From Mesostigma viride (taxonomy: Eukaryota > Streptophyta > Mesostigmatophyceae > Mesostigmatales > Mesostigmataceae), in assembly GCA_009746045.1 (NCBI GenBank), contig RPFO01000291.1, forward strand, positions 64,001 to 109,744: 45,744 nt of DNA. The letters run 5' to 3'. The position numbers and the translations under genes were made by a program. Of this stretch, positions 35,239 to 43,544 are shown in pieces. Each line of letters opens with the position of its first letter. Position 1 is the first letter of the stretch. Below the pieces are notes generated by a model. That model saw only the letters and a list, made by a program, of their open reading frames with translations. It did not search any database and was not told the DNA's origin.

Positions 35239-36021
35239 CTAGACTATCCCCCATCTGGTCATTAATGCAGCAGAAAGTGTTGATACATCGCTATCTGACA
35301 GATTTATGTCGTAAAAGAGAAACTCTGCCATTTTCTGGTTGTCAAAGTTGCTAGGACCTCCTGTTCCAATGGTGCAATTGATAGATATTTTCGCACCAAT
35401 TGCGTTTGGTGGTGTACCACCAGCTGAATACGTGGCCACCGAGTTAGACCACAGTTTTTTCTGCGAATTGCCGAACCGTTCGACGACTAGTCGGTAGTCA
35501 CTCCATGGCGCAGAGTCCAGATACATGGTGAGATTGGGAGCAGGTAAGTTGGAAAACGAGTCAAAGTTGAGAGACGTGTTGCGTCTATGAGAACCATATG
35601 TAGTGCCTCCTGGGACTTGAGAGGCGTACGTCCTTCCATTCGAAGCAAACGCATCACGTTTGGTCACATAGACAAGGGTATATTTGCTGTAGTTAAAGGA
35701 GCTGTCCTGGATCAAAGCACTGCCTCCAGCACTTGTAAACGTCACCGTGCCAAGTCCATTCTTTTGAGCTCCAACAAACACTGGCCTTGCTGCGTCTGAA
35801 TTGGCGACTAGTTTATGAGTCGAGGATTTGGATTTGATGGTCCCAACAAGTGTCCCACTAGAAACACTTCCTGTGCCGTCCCGTAGCTCTGTCATGGTGC
35901 CAGTGTCTGAGAAGTCGAACCACAAGACGGGACTTGTAGAGATCCCATAAGGTATACGTCTATTAAGGGATTCTTTCCTTCTCCTTGACAAACGTGGTAC
36001 TGTGTTTTGTAACGAGTCCAT
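35239..36021 (-). CDS. LamG/concanavalin-A-like lectin-fold protein
   Basis: 260 aa from the ATG at 36021. After a basic N-terminus (RLSRRRKESLNRRIPYG), SPVLWFDFSDTGTMTEL begins a LamG-like domain. It continues with a VFVGAQ-x-NGLGTVTF strand and closes with KMAEFLFYDINLSDSDVSTL...RWGI. That last motif is the conserved final strand and helix of concanavalin-A-like domains in viral, phage and bacterial surface proteins (family knowledge). I infer a spike or host-attachment protein. It sits between an unrecognised beta-rich gene and the capsid gene on the same strand. Confidence 0.7.
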   Translation of the reverse strand: MDSLQNTVPRLSRRRKESLNRRIPYGISTSPVLWFDFSDTGTMTELRDGTGSVSSGTLVGTIKSKSSTHKLVANSDAARPVFVGAQKNGLGTVTFTSAGGSALIQDSSFNYSKYTLVYVTKRDAFASNGRTYASQVPGGTTYGSHRRNTSLNFDSFSNLPAPNLTMYLDSAPWSDYRLVVERFGNSQKKLWSNSVATYSAGGTPPNAIGAKISINCTIGTGGPSNFDNQKMAEFLFYDINLSDSDVSTLSAALMTRWGIV

Positions 36022-36102
36022 ATCATAACTATATTATACAAGTGATGATTTTCAGACTGCATAGGGACTCAGTTGGGCTCCTTCATTCATAAAAGCACAG
36101 AC
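36022..36102. other. Short intergenic spacer
   Basis: 81 bp between the LamG-like gene and the 56-codon gene. No motif is assigned. Confidence 0.4.
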
Positions 36103-36273
36103 TTATTTTTTATTTTGTGGCAGTGGATATTGAAACTTACCAACCAAAACCGGCCCTTGTTTTGCTGGCAAAAGTGAGGCCCTGCCATCATCTGCTAGGT
36201 TTGGCGTATCGAAGATCAGTATCTGCCTATTTAAGGGGTTGGCAACTATCCTAGGGTCTTTGAGATAATCCAT
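36103..36273 (-). CDS. Small PLV-segment protein, 56 aa
   Basis: ATG at 36273, TAA at 36105-36103. The peptide starts MDYLKDPRIVANPLNRQILI and ends YPLPQNKK. It fills the only large gap in the tightly packed minus-strand cluster, 31 bp downstream of the major capsid gene, and has protein-like composition throughout. Small proteins next to capsid genes in these viruses are often virion components, but no family is recognised here. Confidence 0.6.
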   Translation of the reverse strand: MDYLKDPRIVANPLNRQILIFDTPNLADDGRASLLPAKQGPVLVGKFQYPLPQNKK

Positions 36274-36304
36274 CGAAGACACAGTATACTAGAGATGGAG
36301 ATTT

Positions 36305-37519
36305 TTACAGCTGAACGACGGCCTGGCGACCCGCGCCGATGTCCATGCGTGACTCGGACTCGGCGAAGATGTACAAGACGAGGTCCGTGCCGCCTGTCTT
36401 GGAGACCCGGAGGGTGACGACGCTAGCCGTGCCCCTCAAGTCGAGACCTGACTGCCGTCCTTCTCCTGCAGATGGCATGTTAAGGTGTGCTGCCATGGTG
36501 AAATATCGCGTGGGCCAATATGCCTCAGTCACGGTAATGGAGGCTGGAGCCCCAATGTTCCCTTGGTCGCCAAAAGTCGAGAGCAGATTCACCCATGCCT
36601 CTGTAGGACCCATAGAGTACGCTGGGGTCTGGTAATTCCCGTTGATGTCAAATTGGAAGCCACTGAGCGTGTCGCCAGTATGGAAGAACATAGTATTACC
36701 AGCACCGTTCGCAACGTCAGCGGCAGCAGAAACTTGGACTGCCAAAAGCTTCGAGGCGCTCATGGAAGATAAGCTCGCCTTCATTGAGTATGCGTTACTC
36801 GTACCAAGCGACTGCTTTGTTGAAGTCCAAGTATTCCACGTGTATGGGATAGTCCCACCTTGTGCCAGCCGACTAGACAGGACCTGGCCGATGACATCTT
36901 CTTGAAATCGGTACACTTCGATGGACCAGTAGATATCCTTGAGAGTATACGATAGGCCAGCCCCTGCTGCACTAGGGATGAGAACACCGGCATCCATCAG
37001 TGTCACCCTGACCTCGATTGGTGGCATGAGAGACATGTCCACAATCCTTGGATTGCCGCTAAGAAACCCGATAAAATGATCAATGCACCCTGGTTTAGCG
37101 TCGGCTTCCGCAATATTCGCCACAGGGGCCGCGACGGCATTGTCAGCCCATCCAGCAGGCCTCTGAGATTGGTTGTAGCTCGACCCTCCATGAGACGCGA
37201 GCAGAGTATGGTACAACTGGCTATAATCGTTGATGTTGTCAACTTGCTGTCCTCCAACCAAGACTTCTAGTCGCTTGATTAGAGACGAGGTGTGTGACGG
37301 AAATGTCGCATATCCAGCGGTAGTAGCCGTCCATCCCTTGAAGTTCATGCAGATGGTGTGCAAGTCGCAAAAACCGGACGTAGGCAGGCGCACGCTGATA
37401 GTCGACCCGTGACGCACGTCAGTGGCCGCGGAGGTAGTGGAGAGCTGCACCCTTTGGGTCATGTGCTGCCCGAGGGACTTGATGACGTGCTGCATTGAGC
37501 GGGGGATAGCGCGATCCAT
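36305..37519 (-). CDS. Major capsid protein, double-jelly-roll, PLV type
   Basis: 404 aa, ATG at 37519 (MDRAIPRSMQHV). The size and motif order fit PLV major capsid proteins. These are an N-terminal beta segment GSTISVRLPTSGFCDL, then TFPSHTSSLIKRLEVLVGGQ with NDYSQLYHTLL, then HFIGFLSGNPRIVDMSLMPP, EVRVTLMDAGVL, and YTLKDIYWSIEVYRF closing the first barrel. The second half has a glycine-rich beta pattern up to VLYIFAESESRMDIGAG. The 'ASLI-RLEV-GGQ...YN-LY' and 'GFLGS...DTSLLG-VR-' signatures are typical of the family. It builds the icosahedral shell as trimers. The frame is fully open, unlike several neighbours. The minor capsid gene lies upstream on the same strand. Confidence 0.82.
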   Translation of the reverse strand: MDRAIPRSMQHVIKSLGQHMTQRVQLSTTSAATDVRHGSTISVRLPTSGFCDLHTICMNFKGWTATTAGYATFPSHTSSLIKRLEVLVGGQQVDNINDYSQLYHTLLASHGGSSYNQSQRPAGWADNAVAAPVANIAEADAKPGCIDHFIGFLSGNPRIVDMSLMPPIEVRVTLMDAGVLIPSAAGAGLSYTLKDIYWSIEVYRFQEDVIGQVLSSRLAQGGTIPYTWNTWTSTKQSLGTSNAYSMKASLSSMSASKLLAVQVSAAADVANGAGNTMFFHTGDTLSGFQFDINGNYQTPAYSMGPTEAWVNLLSTFGDQGNIGAPASITVTEAYWPTRYFTMAAHLNMPSAGEGRQSGLDLRGTASVVTLRVSKTGGTDLVLYIFAESESRMDIGAGRQAVVQL

Positions 37520-37547
37520 CGATGTATACCCATGTGCTTAGATTATT

Positions 37548-37835
37548 TTACCGTAAGATCTCTCCTAGTAATGGGTTGTCTTGTCGGTGAGCCTCGACCC
37601 TCTTGTCAAAGCTCGAGAGTGCCTTCAACCCAGCGTCCGCGAACCCCGCGATGTTGCTGAGCACCGGCGTGTTCCTCACGATTTCTCCTGGCACCCCTCC
37701 AAAAACGGCGTCCGCGGTCTTCAACAAAGCCTGTGCCGTGCGCGCGCCATGGCCGACCTTTCGAATAGCATCCCCCGCAGCATGGCCGACTTTACGAACG
37801 ACAGAGGCGACCTTTCCGAAGACTCGATCAAACAT
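37548..37835 (-). CDS. Small basic amphipathic protein next to capsid genes
   Basis: 95 aa, ATG at 37835. The N-terminal half alternates basic and hydrophobic residues in a repeated pattern (VVRKVGHAAGDAIRKVGHGA), predicting an amphipathic helix. A GGVPGEIVRN turn and a second helix (FADAGLKALSSFDKRVEAH) follow. It starts one base after the stop of the penton-like gene and ends 28 bp before the capsid gene. By position and character it could be a membrane-active or internal capsid cement protein, as pVI is in adenoviruses. That is inference, since no homology is claimed. Confidence 0.6.
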   Translation of the reverse strand: MFDRVFGKVASVVRKVGHAAGDAIRKVGHGARTAQALLKTADAVFGGVPGEIVRNTPVLSNIAGFADAGLKALSSFDKRVEAHRQDNPLLGEILR

Positions 37836-37836
37836 T

Positions 37837-38646
37837 TCAACTTTGATATGGTATAGGCTGAGAAAATTTGTCGTCTGGGTCCTTGAGCGCGACGTACTTC
37901 AAGACCCGCGATATCTTGCGGGCCTCTGAGCCGATCACTTTCTGCGGCGAGATGCGGAAGGCTAGCTGAGCAACCCAGTCGGTGTACACGTCTATCGGCT
38001 GGTCATCCTCGTCCAACAACCGCAACGAGATGGAAGTTGGCGACTCTCTCAAATGCTGCCACAGAGGCTGGTACGACATCCACACTATGGGCTCCAGGTA
38101 CTGCGACATCACTGGCAGGACGGCAAGGAGCCCGCCATACTGGGCGCCCTGGGGGGAAGATACCACATTCCCGCGGACTAGGTCGGTGTACACGAACACG
38201 GAGCTCAACCGACCGTTTGTGGCAGGTCTGTTCGAAGTGAGAGACGTCGTGGATTGGTATGCTAGTGGGAGAAGGCCGAGTACCCTTCCTGCGTATTCAG
38301 AGACCTGGATGGAAAACGCATTGGGAGATGAAAAAGTGTACTTGCTCTTCGCGCGATCGTATGTCACCGTCATCCCAGGGTCGTGCACTCGTAGTGCGTT
38401 CTCAATGTTGGCCCTGTTCTCCAAACACGTGTATGAGCCGTGGGGGAGAAATATCTCATGGGTGTCTGATGTTACTTGTGTGGTGAAAAGGAACTTGTTA
38501 TTTCTCGAAGTGATGTGCGCTTGCTCGTATGGGACTGAGAGTAACTCGAGACCCACGTCGTGGAAGTCGTCCAAAAGGCCCATGGGGATGTCCCACGTGG
38601 GAGCAGCCAAGTCACCCCTCGCCCTGTCAGCAGTTCTAAGGGTCAA
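37837..38646 (-). CDS. Penton-like minor capsid protein
   Basis: 269 aa in the open frame, which begins with TTG at 38646. Motifs match the polinton/adintovirus penton-like family. They are HEIFLPHGSYTCLENRANIENAL (a 'LP.G.Y.....L...IN..L' pattern), then KYTFSSPNAFSI with GRVLGL, then SVFVYTDLVRGNVV with GGLLAVLPV, YQPL and ISLRLLDEDDQPIDV...LAFRI. The family forms the five-fold vertices. The start is uncertain. An ATG at 38667 opens a nine-codon frame that would join this one after a single-base change near 38645, so a 1 bp frameshift at the N-terminus is likely. It sits directly upstream of the small basic gene. Confidence 0.7.
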   Translation of the reverse strand: MTLRTADRARGDLAAPTWDIPMGLLDDFHDVGLELLSVPYEQAHITSRNNKFLFTTQVTSDTHEIFLPHGSYTCLENRANIENALRVHDPGMTVTYDRAKSKYTFSSPNAFSIQVSEYAGRVLGLLPLAYQSTTSLTSNRPATNGRLSSVFVYTDLVRGNVVSSPQGAQYGGLLAVLPVMSQYLEPIVWMSYQPLWQHLRESPTSISLRLLDEDDQPIDVYTDWVAQLAFRISPQKVIGSEARKISRVLKYVALKDPDDKFSQPIPYQS

Positions 38647-38726
38647 AAGGATCGTCTCTGAACATGGTCTTTCATATGCTTAGCTCTCTACCATCAACTC
38701 CGATTTGATTTCGGGTCTATTCAGAA

Positions 38727-38909
38727 CTACCACTTCGCCTCTTTTGCGTCCTTGAAAGCGCGTTTGAGAGCGCGCTTTCCTTTCCCAGTCATAGGTTTCT
38801 TTCTACAATACAAAAACGCGGCCTCGATAAACTCTCGTGGCATGCTAGGGTACAGTACCATCCACTGAGAAATCTCGATCAGGTCAGACTCTGTGAAAAT
38901 TGGATCCAT
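38727..38909 (-). CDS. Small PLV-segment protein with basic C-terminus, 60 aa
   Basis: ATG at 38909 (MDPIFTESDLIEISQWM). An acidic, aromatic N-terminal helix is followed by a lysine/arginine-rich tail (KGKRALKRAFKDAKEAKW). Composition and open frame support a real gene. No family is recognised. It lies between the penton-like and zinc-finger genes. Confidence 0.5.
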   Translation of the reverse strand: MDPIFTESDLIEISQWMVLYPSMPREFIEAAFLYCRKKPMTGKGKRALKRAFKDAKEAKW

Positions 38910-38938
38910 TGCGTAATATTATCACACACAGATATTTT

Positions 38939-39232
38939 TTAGGCACGGATACCCGTAGCCATTCCCAAGGCAGCTAACCTGGCTGCTCTCATCCTCTCTC
39001 TTCCACCCGAGCCAACTACCACTGGCTCACCGCCCACCGTCCTGCCTTGGGGCCTTTTATGAATTCTGTTGATATGAGTCGTCCTTCCGCCTTGGCTTTT
39101 AAAGTCCCTCGTGCATCCAGGCTCGGTGCACGGAAACCGGGCAGGTCCGGTTCCGGTATCTGATGTCAAAGGTGGCGCTGGCTCTCTAGGCACCGCGGTC
39201 TCACCGAAGACAAACATGGGATCCGTTCCCAT
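38939..39232 (-). CDS. C2H2 zinc-finger protein
   Basis: One classical C2H2 finger with spacing C-x4-C-x12-H-x4-H (FPCTEPGCTRDFKSQGG... HINRIH) lies at residues 35-58 counted from the ATG at 39232. Basic KRPQGR follows directly. The frame continues upstream to 39280, but only with a TTG start there, overlapping the end of the next gene by 4 bp. I therefore chose the first ATG, and a frameshift fusion with the upstream gene remains possible. A single finger with a basic arm suggests DNA or RNA binding, perhaps late-gene regulation (inference). Confidence 0.6.
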   Translation of the reverse strand: MGTDPMFVFGETAVPREPAPPLTSDTGTGPARFPCTEPGCTRDFKSQGGRTTHINRIHKRPQGRTVGGEPVVVGSGGRERMRAARLAALGMATGIRA

Positions 39233-39276
39233 TTCCGCCGTCTCCTTCCTCCCACTCGCACCACCTCGGTATATCT

Positions 39277-39681
39277 TCAATCTTCTACCGACCCTGAAAC
39301 CTGTTGCTCTGGGGGAGCTGCTGGTGGCGCCACTACAACCGGCTCATCGGGTGTTGTAGCAGCTGCCGTCGTCGCGCCGCCAGCCGCGGTTGCTGGTGTG
39401 GCGACGCTTACGCCACCTCCTAATGAGTTGTCGATTGGCATCATCGGGACGCGAACCGGTTGCGCGACGTTGGACAGGGCCGCCAACAGAATCGCGTCTC
39501 TGAACCCGCGAGCTTCCGCTACTTTCCCCTTGGCAGCGGGAGCTCTGTGTGGTCGCGAGTTGATTACGATCGTGTTCTTGACGGAATTGGAGGACCTAGA
39601 GGAGACTCTTGTGGACGTCGTAGTGGTAGGCGCGCGTTTTCGTCCTGAGCGGCGGCCGCGTTTCGTTTTCCTTGGTGGCAT
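39277..39681 (-). CDS. Basic N-terminus, Ala/Thr/Pro-rich protein, 134 aa
   Basis: ATG at 39681. The first 20 residues are strongly basic (PPRKTKRGRRSGRKRAP). A helix around ARGFRDAILLAALSNV follows, then a low-complexity A/T/P region. It looks like a DNA-condensing or nuclear-targeted virion core protein, but no homology is claimed. It may be fused to the downstream zinc-finger frame by a single-base change near 39280. Confidence 0.5.
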   Translation of the reverse strand: MPPRKTKRGRRSGRKRAPTTTTSTRVSSRSSNSVKNTIVINSRPHRAPAAKGKVAEARGFRDAILLAALSNVAQPVRVPMMPIDNSLGGGVSVATPATAAGGATTAAATTPDEPVVVAPPAAPPEQQVSGSVED

Positions 39682-39702
39682 GTTTACTTATGCGAGAGAT
39701 TT

Positions 39703-40656
39703 TTATGCGCTCGTCCACGTGATCGTCTTCGACACAGCCGTTGCGGCGGTCCCAGCTCGGGATTTGCAGAAGTTGTTGGATAGGGTGATAGGGGCAGAGT
39801 AGCCTGTTGGTGGGATCCGGTTTAAATGTAGCAGGATTTGGAACTTGCCATCATCTTCTGTGTACCCGGGGACGACGGACCAATAAGGCGCGAATATCAG
39901 GAATGGGAGCCCGGTTCCCACTGCTTTTGCCTTCATTCGATAAGGGTTAGAGAGGTCGAGGATGGTTGGTAAGGCACCCGTGAAATTGACGCGAAGGTAC
40001 ACGTGCTCCAAGGACGTTGGCAAAGTGAGCTCGCTTTGGTTGGCTGGGTCGTGGAATGACAGCGTGGCCGTGGGGGTACCGTGCCATAGCTGAGGGATGA
40101 AGTAGTCGTACACAGGAGGCCGCAGACCGGGGATGGTGTGGGATATCCTCCGCGTCTCGTTGATGTCAGTGAACTGGGCGACGTCTAACCCATGAGTTGT
40201 GCCTATTAGCACCAATGCGTTGTCATAATACCCACACACGCTCGTATCGAGGACAAGAGCACCGGGTCCAGAAAGGGTGGGACTGAGCACAGTGGCAAAT
40301 GTGACCGTTGCAAGGTGAGTGAGCCCACCAACGACTGGTACAAACGTGTTTGCGAGGGTGGACGTGATGGTTACCGTGTTTGTCCCTGGGGTGAAGACAT
40401 TTGTACCCCCTGCCCACTCCGCTCCAAAGACACATGTAACCTGCCCGGCAACATTGCTCACTTTTGTCGGGTCGAACCCCATGACAACGCTGAACTTCTT
40501 AATGGCTTGACGGGCTGGAAGTACTCCATAGAGTTGGACAGGGTACGTCACGAGTTGCGCCTCATAAGACGTTGTTGGGCACTTGACCACTGTGTGAATC
40601 ATGCTTTCATCCGTCAACGTGAGCTCCTTGAACCATAGATTGGTAGCTCCAGGCAC
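39703..40656 (-). CDS. Structural protein, probably C-terminal part of the neighbouring large protein
   Basis: 317 residues of beta-rich sequence (FVPVVGGLTHLATVTFATVL; PTSLEHVYLRVNFTGALPTI; GLPFLIFAPYWSVVPGY) ending at 39703. The listed start is a GTG, and the first ATG is 18 residues later. The frame is open further upstream, through KYSVTKPVPGATN, to at least 40700. There it meets the end of the 771-residue frame at a G-run. I infer that both encode one protein of about 1,090 residues, split by a single missing G. The function is probably fibre or minor virion protein. Confidence 0.6.
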   Translation of the reverse strand: MPGATNLWFKELTLTDESMIHTVVKCPTTSYEAQLVTYPVQLYGVLPARQAIKKFSVVMGFDPTKVSNVAGQVTCVFGAEWAGGTNVFTPGTNTVTITSTLANTFVPVVGGLTHLATVTFATVLSPTLSGPGALVLDTSVCGYYDNALVLIGTTHGLDVAQFTDINETRRISHTIPGLRPPVYDYFIPQLWHGTPTATLSFHDPANQSELTLPTSLEHVYLRVNFTGALPTILDLSNPYRMKAKAVGTGLPFLIFAPYWSVVPGYTEDDGKFQILLHLNRIPPTGYSAPITLSNNFCKSRAGTAATAVSKTITWTSA

Positions 40657-40664
40657 TGGCTTTG

Positions 40665-42980
40665 TTACGGAATACTTGCCGAAGATGGAACAGTTCTGCC
40701 CCGCGGTGCCCCGGTGTCGTAGTTGATCACATCTCCTCCCTTTGTACAGGTCCCGGAGGGGTTATTCGTGAAGATGGAATCTAGCTCAACAGCCGTGAGA
40801 TCGTCTTCGATGTTCGCTATTTCAATGGCGTGGTATTCTCCTGACAGGTGCATAACTGGCCGTAGGGGCATTGGCACGTATGGATCAATGATATCTGTTG
40901 GCGTGGATGTGAAAATCCCGGCGCTGTTTGAGATTTTTGTCATCTGACTCATCCTAGTTGGGAGTGTCTTGGCTATATACCTCTCGACTATTCCGTCAGA
41001 CCGTCGTCGAAACGCAACCCAGTAACTCAACTGCTGCCTCCACGAGCTATTGAGTGTGTATCGCACTCTTGCCTTGAGGTTGTCATACAGGTCGAGAGCA
41101 TAGTCGGAGTGGTGAAGGTTGACCCCAAGCATGGCCCAATGGGTCGTTTGAGCGTTTCTCCAATTTGAGTGTCCGTCCGTAACGGCCGGATGATACTTTC
41201 CAGATAAACTCATCGTGTTCTCAGCAAATGACACAAAAGCGTCATTGCTTCCAAGATACATGCGAAAACACATGCAGAACGGACCGTCTATTAACTCGTT
41301 CGCAAAAACGACACACTTTGATGGAGCCGGCGTGGCTGTTTTTATCAAATAAAAGCTCGTGGGGTCATTCGGTTCAAAGTAGTACTTCGATGACTCTGCC
41401 TGAGAAGTCGTGAAGATATTACGAGAAAGGACGTCTAAACTGCGAAGGGTGTCATGAGTCCCTTCTACTGTCGCGTTCTCCCCAGAGAGGTTGGGGTAGT
41501 CTCTTGGGCATGTGAAGCTGTAATAAATGTCCGTATTAGCGCTTTCGTGGTCGGTTGGTGTGTACGTGAAATAGTTAATCCCTGACAAGGTTGCCTTGAC
41601 ACCCCCCTCTATATGCAAGTTGAAACTGACTGGGTTTTCGAGGTTCATCCCCCACCCAACGACAGGGTCCGCCAGTGCTGTAATTGCTATCCTCATTGGA
41701 TTCGCGTATGATACAAACTTGCTCTTTGATCGTATCCCACTAGAGGTTGTAGAAAGTTTCGAGACACCTACCATGACCCCCGCCTTCCTAGTCGTAAACG
41801 AGGTAATGGTAGAGTCATCGAAGAGGTCTAGCTCGTAACTCAGCCATTTTCCCGTGTCGGTACTTGTCAAGTTGGTAACTAGAGCATCCTCACCACGCAG
41901 TCCTCCGTTCACAGATAGCGTGAACCCGCCAATCGTCGGAGAGGCCTCCGTGAGTCGAACGTTGTTGATGTACCATCGCAAAGGGAGTTTTCTCAGGTAG
42001 GCGCTAGGGACGCAATCTTTGATGCCTTGTACTATCGAAAGCCCTGGGATGCATTCATACGTCTGAAAAGGGTAGGTGACTACTAGCCAAGTGACAGCGT
42101 TCAATTCATCGATCCTGCCAATTCTCCAGCTAGAGAGTTTTGCATAGGATCGGGTTATTGTGAAAGAACGCCCGGTTAGCGCGGCAGGGCGGTTGTGGTC
42201 TCTCATGGTGGAAAACGAGATTTGCTCGACTAGCAAAGGGCTACCCGAAAATCGCGTCCCGCCATATCCAAAATACAGGTCCTTGAAATACGGGTATCCG
42301 ACATCTGGGTTAACCAAGTTGTTCCCCGCTGCATAAAATGAGGACTGGTAGTCTCTCGCGACAAAATCGCAAATTCCGCTCACTTCTCCGCTGTTGACGA
42401 TGTATGGCAACTCAACACGCACGTCTTGGTCATTGATGACGCTAAAGGCATTGTCATGAGAAGCCGTCGTTCCATCTTCATAATGCATGACAAATGGCGC
42501 GTTTGGATTTGTCAGAGTAGTATAGCCGATACCCAAGTTGTCGAACAGAAAGTCTAGCTGTGTGCGGGTCGGTATTCGATGGCCTGGGTCTTGGAGCGTA
42601 TCAGCGTCAAAATGGAATGACATGACCCCATTGCTCGGTGTCTCGATGTCTATGAAGCTGCTTTTTACGTACATGTTTTCGAATATGGCTTGGTCTTTAA
42701 ACCACGATTTCCCATCCACTACCAGCTTAAAAAATGACTCGATAGGGTCCGCGGCCGTCTCCTCGTCGTAATCATCGCCTAAACGCAAACTTGTTGGCTC
42801 ACTTGGGTAACACACCCGCACGCCATCAACAATCGTATGCAAGTCAAATGGATGAACCTGGGATAATTGCAACGCTACAATGTCCTGTTCAACGCTTGCG
42901 ATTCGCGCGTCTGTTTCTTGGTCGACCGTCAAGCCGGTTGCGAGGTTTATGGGCCGGTTGAGAGTCGAAATCACTACCAT
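40665..42980 (-). CDS. Large virion/fibre-like protein, 771 aa
   Basis: ATG at 42980 (MVVISTLNRPIN), divergent from the coiled-coil gene with only 24 bp between. The N-terminus has a short helix (DARIASVEQDIVALQLSQ) that could trimerise. The rest is almost entirely beta-strand with many aromatic and Asn/Asp turns. Around residues 560-620 a lectin-like segment is suggested (CVVFANELIDGPFCMCFRMY, then NDAFVSFAENTMSLSGKY). No enzyme motif was seen. Size, beta content and position next to the virion genes suggest a tail-fibre-like or spike attachment protein. The last 12 residues look frameshifted (see 39703-40656). Confidence 0.6.
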   Translation of the reverse strand: MVVISTLNRPINLATGLTVDQETDARIASVEQDIVALQLSQVHPFDLHTIVDGVRVCYPSEPTSLRLGDDYDEETAADPIESFFKLVVDGKSWFKDQAIFENMYVKSSFIDIETPSNGVMSFHFDADTLQDPGHRIPTRTQLDFLFDNLGIGYTTLTNPNAPFVMHYEDGTTASHDNAFSVINDQDVRVELPYIVNSGEVSGICDFVARDYQSSFYAAGNNLVNPDVGYPYFKDLYFGYGGTRFSGSPLLVEQISFSTMRDHNRPAALTGRSFTITRSYAKLSSWRIGRIDELNAVTWLVVTYPFQTYECIPGLSIVQGIKDCVPSAYLRKLPLRWYINNVRLTEASPTIGGFTLSVNGGLRGEDALVTNLTSTDTGKWLSYELDLFDDSTITSFTTRKAGVMVGVSKLSTTSSGIRSKSKFVSYANPMRIAITALADPVVGWGMNLENPVSFNLHIEGGVKATLSGINYFTYTPTDHESANTDIYYSFTCPRDYPNLSGENATVEGTHDTLRSLDVLSRNIFTTSQAESSKYYFEPNDPTSFYLIKTATPAPSKCVVFANELIDGPFCMCFRMYLGSNDAFVSFAENTMSLSGKYHPAVTDGHSNWRNAQTTHWAMLGVNLHHSDYALDLYDNLKARVRYTLNSSWRQQLSYWVAFRRRSDGIVERYIAKTLPTRMSQMTKISNSAGIFTSTPTDIIDPYVPMPLRPVMHLSGEYHAIEIANIEDDLTAVELDSIFTNNPSGTCTKGGDVINYDTGAPRGRTVPSSASIP

Positions 42981-43004
42981 TTATTATCTGCCTAGAATAT
43001 AAAC
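42981..43004. promoter_or_regulatory. 24 bp divergent intergenic region
   Basis: It separates the ATG of the 771-aa gene (-) from the ATG of the coiled-coil gene (+). It contains AGAATATAAAC on the plus strand, a possible TATA-like element. Any promoter must overlap coding sequence on one or both sides. Confidence 0.45.
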
Positions 43005-43532
43005 ATGGCCTCTGAGGCTTCAGAGACCCCAACGAGCTACCAAGACGAAACCTTCGCCGAGACGCGGGAAGAGCAGGTTGACCTGGTCAAGACAATTCGA
43101 AAGGGACAACCGCTGAATGATGAACAGAAAAAAGCCCTTCGCGACAAAATGAGAGTTTACCAGCAACGCGCAAAAGCCGAGAGGGAGAAGAGACGAAACG
43201 AGGAAAAGGAGGCAGAGATAACGAAACGTAAGGTCCTTGCAAAGGAATTGGAGATTCAGCGGCAAAGGCTAGTCGAACTGGAGCTGCAAGAAGCCCGTAA
43301 CAAATCGCGCATTGAACGCCTTCTCGCTGAAGATTCTGTCGCCTCAACCCCCGCCGACACGCCAAAACCAAGACGGGGTCGAAAGCCCAAGGAGACAGAG
43401 CCGGACTCTCCGCCATCCCCGATCAAGACCCGGCAGCTCCCACCTCCACCACCGCCACCTGCCGCGATGACGCCATACGAGATGCGCATGGCCGCCATCC
43501 GCGCGTCTCTCCTTGCTAGTCTGGACGATTAA
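43005..43532 (+). CDS. Coiled-coil, proline-tailed protein, 175 aa
   Basis: ATG at 43005. Residues 30-105 form a highly charged coiled coil (QQRAKAEREKRRNEEKEAEI, KRKVLAKELEIQRQRLVELE, and so on). A basic RRGRKPKE motif, an AT-hook-like GRK core, follows. Then comes a P-rich stretch with eight consecutive prolines, and a C-terminal helix (TPYEMRMAAIRASLLASLDD). It could be a scaffolding or DNA-bridging protein acting with the ATPase encoded 12 bp downstream. No family is recognised. Confidence 0.6.
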   Translation: MASEASETPTSYQDETFAETREEQVDLVKTIRKGQPLNDEQKKALRDKMRVYQQRAKAEREKRRNEEKEAEITKRKVLAKELEIQRQRLVELELQEARNKSRIERLLAEDSVASTPADTPKPRRGRKPKETEPDSPPSPIKTRQLPPPPPPPAAMTPYEMRMAAIRASLLASLDD

Positions 43533-43544
43533 AATGTCTTCAGA

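Noticed and set aside
37982-38683. Plus-strand ORF of 233 codons
   Set aside because: It is antisense to the penton-like gene, which has recognisable family motifs.
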